A stretch of 42,922 nt of DNA from Myxococcales bacterium (GTDB taxonomy: Bacteria; Myxococcota; Polyangia; Polyangiales; Polyangiaceae), in NCBI GenBank assembly GCA_003151595.1, contig PLXW01000183.1, positions 565 to 43,486 on the forward strand, in the 5' to 3' direction. A model generated the notes under the pieces. That model ran no database searches. It had not been told where the DNA came from and saw only the letters and a list, made by a program, of their open reading frames with translations. Below are positions 10,154-17,778 of this stretch, in pieces (the first letter of the stretch is position 1; every line of letters starts with the position of its first letter). The position numbers and the translations under genes were made by a program.

Positions 10154-11470
10154 GACGAATCCACCGACTCCGCCCGCGTCGCTGGGCGGCGCGATCGGAC
10201 CCTGACCGAGATCCATCGGCGGGTCGTCGAGCGCTCCGAATAGGTAGACGCTGTGATTCGGCGCGAGGCCGATCTTCACGCCGCGAACGACGTTCGTCGA
10301 CGCGTCCCACGTGCGACTCGCGAGTAGCCCGCCGTCGAGCGCCATGCGCGCGAGCCACGGCCCGGCGTGCAACGTCTCCCCGCCGAGGACGACTCCCCCT
10401 TCGTCGTCGAGCTGGATCCCTTCCGCCGCGCCGAGGCTCGGATCGAGCTCCATGCTGGAGACGAGATCCATGGTGCTCGTGAGATGGATGAGGATCCCGT
10501 CGTCGCTGCCGCCGCCGCCTCCGGTGACCAGGACGTCTCCGGACGGGAGGACCTTGGCGTCCCAGAAGGCGATGTCCTGGAGAGAGGAGTAGTTACCGAG
10601 GACCACGCCGTTCGTGTCGATGTGCGTGGCGAGCCCTCCGGTCCCCCCGTTGACGAACACCGCGCCGCCTCCGAGATCGGGCGTGGCGGCGAGGAGGCCG
10701 CGCGTCTCGATCGACGTGGCCCAGCGCGCGACGCCGTTCGTGTCGAGCTTGGCGGCGAAGCCGTCTCCCCCGTCGTCGTCCGCGATCACCACGCCGCCGT
10801 CACCAGGGAGGACCGTCCCCGCGACCGCGATACCGGCGACGACGATCTCGTCGGACGGTGTGACGGCGACGGGAGAGCACTGCCCGTCGCGCACCACGAT
10901 TTCGCTCCACACGTGCGCGCCGTTCGACGCGAACTTCACGACGTACCCACCGCTCGACAAGGGGCCGCCGCCGAAGTCGAGCGCGCTCACGCCGAGAGTC
11001 CCGCTGAGGATGATGTCGTCGTGGCTATCGACGGCGACCCCGCCGACGGTGCCGGCTCCCGAGAGCGTCGGCTGCCACAGGATCGTCCCGTCGGGGGCGA
11101 GCTTGGCGAGGAGAGGTGACCCTCCGCTCGTGCCGGCGACGATGACGTTCCCCTGGTGATCGACGGCGACCGCGGTCGTCTGGCCTGCGAGCCCGATCCA
11201 TTCGCTCCACTCTTGCCGCGCGTCGGGCGCACTCGCGTCGGGCGGGCTCGCCTCGGGGTTCGACGCCGAAGATGCGTCGTCATCGCCGCCGCCATCACCC
11301 TTCGGGAGCGTCGCGTCCGGCGACGCGCTGCCGTCGTCGCCGTTGCTGCCGCCATCGACGAGCGGCGGCGATCCGTCGTCGCCCGTCGCTTCGTCGTCAG
11401 CCAACTTGGCGTTGCACGCGGCGAGCACGCCCGTGACGGCGCACGCGCACGAGAGCATTGCCCATCGCAT
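10136..11470 (-). CDS. Asp-rich lipoprotein with beta-propeller-like repeats
   Basis: A 444-aa secreted protein. The N-terminus has a lipoprotein signal peptide with lipobox VLAAC and predicted lipidated Cys at residue 19. Residues about 20-85 are an Asp/Ser/Gly/Pro-rich linker of the kind common in Polyangia surface proteins. From about 90 onward there are repeated units with G-hydrophobic-VAVDxxGNVIVAG patterns (VAVDHQGNVIVAGTSGG, VAVDSHDDIILSGTLG, VTPSDEIVVAGIAV), as in SBBP-type seven-bladed beta-propellers. The likely site is the outer membrane or cell surface; no enzymatic motif is seen. It is followed on the same strand by a similar lipoprotein gene upstream (start 12775), 39 bp away, suggesting a pair. 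Role unknown; binding or structural is most plausible. Confidence 0.8.
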   Translation of the reverse strand: MRWAMLSCACAVTGVLAACNAKLADDEATGDDGSPPLVDGGSNGDDGSASPDATLPKGDGGGDDDASSASNPEASPPDASAPDARQEWSEWIGLAGQTTAVAVDHQGNVIVAGTSGGSPLLAKLAPDGTILWQPTLSGAGTVGGVAVDSHDDIILSGTLGVSALDFGGGPLSSGGYVVKFASNGAHVWSEIVVRDGQCSPVAVTPSDEIVVAGIAVAGTVLPGDGGVVIADDDGGDGFAAKLDTNGVARWATSIETRGLLAATPDLGGGAVFVNGGTGGLATHIDTNGVVLGNYSSLQDIAFWDAKVLPSGDVLVTGGGGGSDDGILIHLTSTMDLVSSMELDPSLGAAEGIQLDDEGGVVLGGETLHAGPWLARMALDGGLLASRTWDASTNVVRGVKIGLAPNHSVYLFGALDDPPMDLGQGPIAPPSDAGGVGGFVARERF

Positions 11471-11509
11471 CCATGAAGCGTAGCGCGAGTGGCGCTGGGC
11501 AGCGGCGGT

Positions 11510-12775
11510 CTAGCGCGTCTTCGGCATCGTCACGATGCTCCCGCCGCCGTTCACCGAGCCGCCGATGGCCGCAACGAAGATCTTGCTCGCGTCGACCGCC
11601 AGGGCCTGAATCCCGATGACGCTGGTCATCATGACGGTCGTCGGTCCGCCGGGCACGAGCGGCGCGTGCGCGACCGAGCCTTCGGGACTCGTGAGCCCGC
11701 CCGACGCCCAGTAGACCCCCGTGGGATCGACCACGAGCGCGAAGGGGTTGGCGTCGGTGTTCGCGATCTGCTCGACAGCGCCGCCGCCTGCCCGCGCGGT
11801 GCGCGAGACGGTCCGCGCGTCGGCGTCGATCCAGTAGACGTACCCCGCGTACTCCACGACCGCGGTGGGGCCTCCGCGCCCGGTGGCGAGCGAGGTGATG
11901 CCGCCGTCGAGGGCGACGACGTTCACGGCGCCGCCGGCGTCTCCCAGCCCGAGCTCCGTCCACACGACGCCCGTGCCGTCGCCGACCACCGACGTCGGGT
12001 AGGGGCGAGCGCTCGCGAGGGCGGGCGCCTTTCCGCCGTCGCTCGCGGAAAGCGGATGCACGCGGATCGATCCGTCGCTGAGCGTGGCGCTCGTGCTGGC
12101 GAGCGACCACAGGATCGATCCCGCGCCGATCGAGAGGTTGTCGCACTCGCCGAAGTCCTGATCGATCGCCGTCTTGGTGAGCGACGACAGCGGGAAGCAG
12201 TAGATCGAGTGCTCCGACTGCGCGTTGTACGACTGCGCGTAGCAAGCGTCGTCGGGGCCGACGACCACGAGGTTGTCATAGATGAGCTGCCCCTCGAACG
12301 TCCCCGACAAGGCGAACTGATCGAGCACCTCGACGCAGCTGCGATCGGTGCACGTCGCGTCTTTGCGGAGGCGGACGAATTGCCCTTCGCTGTCAGCCTG
12401 CGGAATGCCAGTGCCGACCTCGAGCCAGTAGACGTACGTGGTGTCGGTCGCCAGCGCGGCGGGGCCGTAGAGGTTGGAGATGAGCGGCGTCACCGTGCAG
12501 GTGGACTGACTGCAGACCGTGCCGGAGCCGCCCGAGTCCGCCGACCCATCGGGCTCGACGAAGCTGGAGTCGCTCGACCCGTCTTGGACCTGGCTCGGGT
12601 TGGCGTCGTCGCCGGGCGCGGCATCGTCGTGAGCGGCGGGCGCGTCGGTGGTGACGTCGCCGCCGTCAGTCGGGGCGGCGTTCGTGGTGCGAAAGGAGGC
12701 GCATGACGCGGACACGCCCATCGCGCCCACGGCCGATGTCACGGAGAGGAGAAGGCCGAGCGTGGGGCGTCGCAT
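11510..12775 (-). CDS. Putative surface lipoprotein, beta-propeller-like
   Basis: A 421-aa protein with a signal peptide (RRPTLGLLLSVTSAVGAMG) and a probable lipobox around VSASC, Cys about residue 25; this box is not ideal. An Asp/Ala/Ser/Gly linker covers about residues 30-85. The rest has repeating YVYWLEVGTG, SILWSLAS, GVVWTELG, YVYWIDAD and GVYWASGG strands, each followed by a turn, typical of myxobacterial proteins with propeller folds. Four paired Cys (CSQSTC, CTDRSC) suggest disulfides outside the cytoplasm. It lies 39 bp upstream of the other lipoprotein gene on the same strand and may be co-transcribed. Function unknown. Confidence 0.78.
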   Translation of the reverse strand: MRRPTLGLLLSVTSAVGAMGVSASCASFRTTNAAPTDGGDVTTDAPAAHDDAAPGDDANPSQVQDGSSDSSFVEPDGSADSGGSGTVCSQSTCTVTPLISNLYGPAALATDTTYVYWLEVGTGIPQADSEGQFVRLRKDATCTDRSCVEVLDQFALSGTFEGQLIYDNLVVVGPDDACYAQSYNAQSEHSIYCFPLSSLTKTAIDQDFGECDNLSIGAGSILWSLASTSATLSDGSIRVHPLSASDGGKAPALASARPYPTSVVGDGTGVVWTELGLGDAGGAVNVVALDGGITSLATGRGGPTAVVEYAGYVYWIDADARTVSRTARAGGGAVEQIANTDANPFALVVDPTGVYWASGGLTSPEGSVAHAPLVPGGPTTVMMTSVIGIQALAVDASKIFVAAIGGSVNGGGSIVTMPKTR

Positions 12776-12817
12776 CCACGAAAACCGTAGCGCAAGACGC
12801 GCGCGCAGGCGGCTCTC

Positions 12818-12982
12818 TCAGTCTTCGCTCACCCAGCAGCGCGCGCGGAGGAGGCGGTCGGACGAGGGGGCGACGGCGTCCGGATCGTCGAACTCGATGT
12901 CGAGGGCCAGGGTCTGCGCCGGCGCGCGGTAGCGTTCGATGGCGGGGGCAGGAAGCTCGAAGACGTCGACAAGCGTTTGCAT
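12818..12982 (-). CDS. Small hypothetical protein (54 aa)
   Basis: A short frame starting MQTLVDVFELPAPAIERYRA and ending LRARCWVSED. It is acidic, has protein-like composition and occupies otherwise empty space 42 bp upstream of the lipoprotein pair. No membrane segment and no family recognised. A longer version could begin at 13030. Support is limited to composition and position, so it could be spurious. Confidence 0.4.
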   Translation of the reverse strand: MQTLVDVFELPAPAIERYRAPAQTLALDIEFDDPDAVAPSSDRLLRARCWVSED

Positions 12983-13095
12983 TGGCAGCCTCGGTCGAGA
13001 GAAAGAGCAAGCGCCGGACCATCGACCCATGACGCACCACCACGCGTGAATCTGCGGCTTTTAGTCCTCACCCCTGGGGGGGCGACGACGCAAAC

Positions 13096-13113
13096 CGGAT
13101 CCATGCGGATCCG
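13096..13113. promoter_or_regulatory. Inverted repeat upstream of rlmE
   Basis: Perfect 7-bp arms CGGATCC (13096-13102) and GGATCCG (13107-13113) with loop ATGC. It sits about 60 bp before the rlmE start within a 192-bp gap (12983-13174) that holds no other clear feature. It could be an operator or a stem-loop. Confidence 0.3.
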
Positions 13114-13174
13114 ATTACCCACGCGCGCGATCCGCTCGGCGTCGCGTCGTGCCAAAATGGCCGCTCCATCCCCG

Positions 13175-13801
13175 ATGACTCGACGAGACAACCCGTACCA
13201 AAAACCGGATCACCGCACGCGCGAAGCGAAGGCGGCGGGGTTCCCTGCGCGGAGCGTCTTCAAGCTCGAAGAGATCGACAAGCGTGCGCGAATTCTCCGC
13301 CCGGGGCAGCACGTGCTCGACCTGGGCGCGTCGCCGGGGAGCTGGATGCTCTACGCGTCCCAGAAGGTCGGGAAGAGCGGGAAGGTGCTGGGGATCGATC
13401 TGAAGGCGCTCGAGACCGCGCTCCCCACGAACGCCACGTTCGTGCTGGGTGATGCGTTCGCGATCGACGACGGCGCGAACGGACCGATGGCCGCGCTCGC
13501 GCCCTACGATGTCGTCCTGAGCGACATGGCACCGAACACGAGCGGCAACCGCAACGCCGACCAGGCGCGGAGCTTCGAGCTCTTCATGCGCGCGCTCGAA
13601 GTCGCAGGTAGGCTGGTGAAGCCGGGCGGGGCGTTCGTCGGGAAGATCTTCATGGGGGAGGATCTTTCGAAGGCGCGCGCAGAGGTTCGGAAGCTGTTCG
13701 ACGAAGAGCGGCTCATTCGGCCGGAGGGGACGCGCAGCGTGAGCTACGAAATCTTCGTCGTCGCCCTCGGACGAAAAGCGGCGAACGCAGGCGGCGCATG
13801 A
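13175..13801 (+). CDS. rlmE: 23S rRNA (uridine-2'-O-)-methyltransferase, RlmE/FtsJ family
   Basis: SAM-dependent 2'-O-methylation of the A-loop uridine of 23S rRNA in the large subunit. From the ATG at 13175 the protein is 208 aa, nearly the same as Escherichia coli RlmE, which is why I prefer it to the ATG at 13157. The K-D-K-E catalytic tetrad is visible: Lys in ARSVFKLEEID, Asp in VVLSDMAPNTSG, Lys in GGAFVGKIF and Glu in SVSYEIFVVA. The SAM loop is LDLGASPGSWMLYAS. The stop codon overlaps the start of the giant kinase gene as ATGA, so translation of the two is probably coupled, an unusual partner for an rRNA modification enzyme. Confidence 0.93.
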   Translation: MTRRDNPYQKPDHRTREAKAAGFPARSVFKLEEIDKRARILRPGQHVLDLGASPGSWMLYASQKVGKSGKVLGIDLKALETALPTNATFVLGDAFAIDDGANGPMAALAPYDVVLSDMAPNTSGNRNADQARSFELFMRALEVAGRLVKPGGAFVGKIFMGEDLSKARAEVRKLFDEERLIRPEGTRSVSYEIFVVALGRKAANAGGA

Positions 13802-16800
13802 CGTTCCCGCTCGCGCACGGCTTGCTCGGTGGGCGCTTCGTCGTCGAGCGCGAGGTCGGACGCGGCGGCGTCGGGATCGTGTACCGCGCGCAGGATCAGG
13901 TCACCGGGCAGAACGTGGCGCTGAAGGTGATCGCGATCGCCGGCGTCGATGCCGGTGAAGAGGCGCGGTTTCATCGTGAGGGGCGGCTGCTGGCGGGGCT
14001 CACGCATCCGGGGATCGTGCGGCTGGTGGCGTTCGGGCAACTCGAGGACGGGCAGCCGTTCGTGGCGATGGAGTGGCTCGACGGCGAAGACGTGGCGCAG
14101 CGGCAGAAACGAAAGCCCCTGACGCTGACGCAGTCGCTCGAAGTCGCGGCGAGCGTGGCCGATGCGCTGCACGCCGCGCACGCCGCGGGGATCGTGCATC
14201 GCGACGTGAAGCCGTCGAACGTGTTCCTCATCCGCGCCGACGACGCCGGAGTTCCGCAGACGCGCCTCGTCGATTTCGGCGTCGCGTCGGCCGAAGACGC
14301 GAAGCTCACGCGCACCGGCGCGATCATCGGCACGCCGGCGTACATGGCGCCGGAGCAAGCGCGCGGAGACACGGAGGTCGACGCGCGCGCGGATCTCTAC
14401 GGTCTCGGCGCGACGCTGTTCGAGATGATCGCGGGGCGACCGCCGCACGTGGGGCCGACGCCGATCGCGATCCTCGCGCGCCTGGTGACGACGCCCGCGC
14501 CGCGGCTGTGCGAGGTGTTCCCCGACGCGCCGCTGTCGCTCGACGAGCTGATGTCGACGCTGCTGGCGACGCTGCCGCAAGATCGCCCCTCGAGCGGCGC
14601 GGACGTGGCGCGCGAGCTGCGACGGATCGCGACCGAGCTGTCGTCGTCGGTGGAAGTGGCGCGCGGAATCCCGGAAGGCGACCCGCTGAGTCACGGCACG
14701 GGGAGCTCGACGGGGACGCGGAACGCCGGCGGCACGCGAATGGTGACGTCGATCCTCGCGACGCAAGTGCCGAAGGGGGCGCCGCGGCAACGGCTGCTCG
14801 CACACCTACGATCGCGCGGAGCGGACGCGACCGAGCTCGGCGGAGATGCGATCGTCGCGCACCTGGGCGCGCGCAAAGCGCTTGGCGACGAAGCGGCGCG
14901 CGCGATCGATCTCGCGTTTCGGCTGGCGAAGTCGAACGCGTCGGTCGGCATCGCCACGGGGCGCACGCGCGTCGATCGCACGCGACCGACGGGCGAAGTC
15001 GTCGACCGCGCGGCGGCGCTGGCGCACGCGGCGATGCGCGGTCAGGTGCTCGCCGACACGACGACGAGCGAGCTGGCGCGCGGTCGCTACGAGTTCCAGA
15101 TGCGGAGTGACGGCACGTCGATCGTCGGCGAGGCCGTGCGCGGCAAGCGCGATCAGGTCGGCGGCGCGCCGTTCGTCGGGCGCGAAGGGGAGCTGGGGCA
15201 AGTCGTCGAAGCGTTCGAGCGATGCATCGAAGATCAGACGCCGGTGATCGCGACGGTCAGCGGCGCGCCGGGCCTGGGCAAGACGCGGCTACGGCGCGAG
15301 GCGATCTCGCGAATCGCGTCGCATCCGTCGGCGCCGCGGATCGTGCTCGCGCGATGCGAGACGTTCGCCAAGAGCCACACGCTCGGCGTCGTGGCCGACA
15401 TCGCGCGTGGCCTCGTCGGATTGCCGAAAGCCGCGGAGCTGAAAGACGCGCTCGCGGCGACGCGCACGCTCGTCGAACGCGCGGGGATCACCGTGTCGCC
15501 GCAAGGGTTGGAGCTCGTCGCGCGGCTCATCGCCAACGAAGCGCTCCCGCTGGGCGACGAAGGGCGCGGATCGCGCGACGCGCTGTGGATCGCTCTCACC
15601 GACATCACCGTGGGGCTCACCAAGCAGGCGCCGATCGCGCTCTCGGTGGAAGACGCGCAGTGGGCCGACGCCGAGTCGCTGGCGTGGCTCGATCACGCGA
15701 TGGGGCGAGCCGCGGGGCGCCCGGTGTTCGTGTTCGTCACGGCGCGGCCGACGATGTGGCGCGACGATCCGAAGCGGTTCGCGGGGCGCGATCACGTGCG
15801 GCTCGAGCTGCGTCCCCTGGGGCGAAAGACGATCAAGGCGATCGCGCGCGCGATGCTCGGCGAGCGCGCCACCGGCGACGCGGGCGAGCAGCTCACCGAG
15901 TTCATCGCCACGCAGGCTGCGGGCTCGCCGCTCTTCGCCGAGGAGCTCGCGCGCCTCGCGGCCAAGGGGCAAGACGCGACGAGCGCGCCGACGATCGAAG
16001 CAGCGATCCAGGTCCACCTCGACGCGCTGGACGACGCGACGCGCGACGCGGCGATCAAGTTGAGCGTGCTTGGAATGGTCGGCTGGGACGCTGGGCTCAC
16101 CGCACTCGGCGTGCCGAACGCGTCCGACTCGCTCCGCACGCTGGCCAGCTCCGAGGTCCTCTTCGAGCAGGCGACGTCGCGCTTCAAAGACACGCGCGAG
16201 TGGGCCTTCAAGCACGCGCTCATGCGCGAGGTGGCGTACGCCTCGCTGGGCGAAGACTCGCTGCGATCGGCGCACACGCGCGCGGGGCGATGGCTGGCGA
16301 AGATGGGCGAGGACGACGCGACCGTCGCGCGTCACCTGGAGCTCGGCGGCGAGGCGATCGAGGCCGCGGGGTATCTCGAGAAGGCCGCGCGGCGATCGCT
16401 GGCGGCGAACGCGCTGAGCGAAGCGGTGTCGCTGGCGGAGCGCGCGCTGGCGTTCGCCGAAGAGAAGCCGGAGCAGTTTTCGCGCGCGCAGGTGCTCGAC
16501 GAAGCGTGGGCGCGTCTCGACGCGCGCGCCGGCGAGCGAGACACGGCAGTGCGCGCGATGGAGAGCGCGGTCTACGATCGACCGAGCGCCGTTCGCGCAG
16601 CGGGCGCGCGCGTTCGGTACGAGGATGCGTGCGGCGGCGGGCCGGAGACGAGCGCGCGGATCGAGCAGGTGCGGATCGACGCGCAGTCGGCGGGGCTCGC
16701 CGATGAAGAAGCGCGCTGCGCGGCGGCGCTCGCGGCGCGGTACGCCTTCGCGGGCGAGCTCGACAAGGCCGCCGACGTCGCCGAGCACCTGCTCACGATC

Positions 16801-17706
16801 TCGCAGAAGTACGGGATCGCGGGCGCTGCGGTCGACGCGTGGCAGACGTTCGCCGTCGTCCGGCAAGCGCGCGGCGAGGTCGGCGCGGCGCTCGAAGCAC
16901 GACGGAGCGCAGCCTCCGCGGCCAGCGCGGCGAACCTGAAGACGCGCGAGGCGACGATCACGATCAACGTCGGCTTCGCGCTCACCGCCGTCGGCGCGAA
17001 GAACGAAGCGCGCCTCGCGATCGAGAGCGGCATCGCGTTCGCGCAGGAGATCGGCTCGCCCGGCACCGTGCGCCACGGGCAGATGAACCTCCTCTGCTGG
17101 AGCGCGACGTTCGGCGCCGACCCTGCGCACAATGCGCTCCTCGAAGAGCCGCGCGCCACCGCCGACGCCGCGATCGCCGGCAGCTGGGTCCCGCACGATC
17201 GCGCGACGCTCGGCGTCCTCTACTACCGCGGCGCCGAGCACCTCCGCTCCGACTCACCCGCCAGCGCCGACGCCGCGCGCACGCTTCTCCGGATCGCGGC
17301 GCAAGGGTACCGCGCGACGAAGATGCTCGACGTCGTCCCCGTCGCGCTCGGCCACTGGGCCGAGGCCGAACGTCGCTGCACTCAACCGCAACGCGCGCGC
17401 GAGCTCGCGAACGAAGCCGTCACGATGATGGAGACCGGCTCCCCTAGCCTCCTCAACGAGGCCCCGATCTTCCTCGCTCTCCACGACGCCTGCGTCGACC
17501 TCGGCCTGCACGACGAAGCGAAAGACGCCATCGCGCGCGGCATCCCTCGCCTCGTCACGCGCGTGCACGGCCTCGCCGGAACGCCCTACGCGCGCGGCTT
17601 CCTCACGCAGCTCGCCTCCAACGCAGGCTTGCTCGCAGCGGCCGAGCGGTACGGGTTCGTCCCGCGCGAGATCGCGGCGGTGCTCCTCACCGCACCGTCA
17701 TCCTGA
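13798..17706 (+). CDS. Ser/Thr kinase fused to degenerate cyclase-like domain, AAA-type ATPase and helical repeats
   Basis: A 1302-aa signalling protein. Residues about 10-275 are a complete Hanks kinase: GRGGVGIVYRAQ, VALKVI, HRDVKPSNVF, DFGVAS, GTPAYMAPEQA. Residues about 325-445 resemble a class III nucleotide cyclase: TELGGDAIVAHLG, ASVGIATGRTRV and PTGEVVDRAAALAHAAMRG match family blocks, but the first metal Asp is not present where FxD is expected, so it is probably inactive. Residues about 456-760 are a predictor-ATPase (AAA16) type: FVGREGELGQV, Walker A GAPGLGKT near 490, Walker B IALSVEDAQWAD near 615. From about 830 to the end come helical TPR-like repeats. The gene overlaps the rlmE stop by ATGA. 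Its own final codons and stop lie in a palindromic repeat. No membrane segment, so cytoplasmic; target unknown. Confidence 0.92.
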   Translation: MTFPLAHGLLGGRFVVEREVGRGGVGIVYRAQDQVTGQNVALKVIAIAGVDAGEEARFHREGRLLAGLTHPGIVRLVAFGQLEDGQPFVAMEWLDGEDVAQRQKRKPLTLTQSLEVAASVADALHAAHAAGIVHRDVKPSNVFLIRADDAGVPQTRLVDFGVASAEDAKLTRTGAIIGTPAYMAPEQARGDTEVDARADLYGLGATLFEMIAGRPPHVGPTPIAILARLVTTPAPRLCEVFPDAPLSLDELMSTLLATLPQDRPSSGADVARELRRIATELSSSVEVARGIPEGDPLSHGTGSSTGTRNAGGTRMVTSILATQVPKGAPRQRLLAHLRSRGADATELGGDAIVAHLGARKALGDEAARAIDLAFRLAKSNASVGIATGRTRVDRTRPTGEVVDRAAALAHAAMRGQVLADTTTSELARGRYEFQMRSDGTSIVGEAVRGKRDQVGGAPFVGREGELGQVVEAFERCIEDQTPVIATVSGAPGLGKTRLRREAISRIASHPSAPRIVLARCETFAKSHTLGVVADIARGLVGLPKAAELKDALAATRTLVERAGITVSPQGLELVARLIANEALPLGDEGRGSRDALWIALTDITVGLTKQAPIALSVEDAQWADAESLAWLDHAMGRAAGRPVFVFVTARPTMWRDDPKRFAGRDHVRLELRPLGRKTIKAIARAMLGERATGDAGEQLTEFIATQAAGSPLFAEELARLAAKGQDATSAPTIEAAIQVHLDALDDATRDAAIKLSVLGMVGWDAGLTALGVPNASDSLRTLASSEVLFEQATSRFKDTREWAFKHALMREVAYASLGEDSLRSAHTRAGRWLAKMGEDDATVARHLELGGEAIEAAGYLEKAARRSLAANALSEAVSLAERALAFAEEKPEQFSRAQVLDEAWARLDARAGERDTAVRAMESAVYDRPSAVRAAGARVRYEDACGGGPETSARIEQVRIDAQSAGLADEEARCAAALAARYAFAGELDKAADVAEHLLTISQKYGIAGAAVDAWQTFAVVRQARGEVGAALEARRSAASAASAANLKTREATITINVGFALTAVGAKNEARLAIESGIAFAQEIGSPGTVRHGQMNLLCWSATFGADPAHNALLEEPRATADAAIAGSWVPHDRATLGVLYYRGAEHLRSDSPASADAARTLLRIAAQGYRATKMLDVVPVALGHWAEAERRCTQPQRARELANEAVTMMETGSPSLLNEAPIFLALHDACVDLGLHDEAKDAIARGIPRLVTRVHGLAGTPYARGFLTQLASNAGLLAAAERYGFVPREIAAVLLTAPSS

Positions 17707-17770
17707 GGAGCGCAGCGACGAAGGACCCCCGCGGTGCAAGCGGAGATCCTTCGCTTTCGCTCAGGATGAC
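17697..17770. repeat. REP-like long inverted repeat between convergent genes
   Basis: Outer arms GTCATCCTGAG (17697-17707) and CTCAGGATGAC (17760-17770) are perfect 11-bp complements, and inner parts (GACGAAGGA with TCCTTCG) extend the pairing. The sequence resembles the widespread GTCATCCTGAGCGAAG-type dispersed palindromes found in many bacterial genomes. It contains the TGA stop (17704-17706) of the upstream kinase gene and ends 8 bp before the stop of the convergent gene, so it probably also serves as a two-way transcript end. Confidence 0.8.
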
Positions 17771-17778
17771 GACGACTA

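Noticed and set aside
15289..17241. Minus-strand open frame of 650 codons opposite the kinase/ATPase gene
   Set aside because: Low-information Arg-rich product and an intact conserved gene on the other strand.
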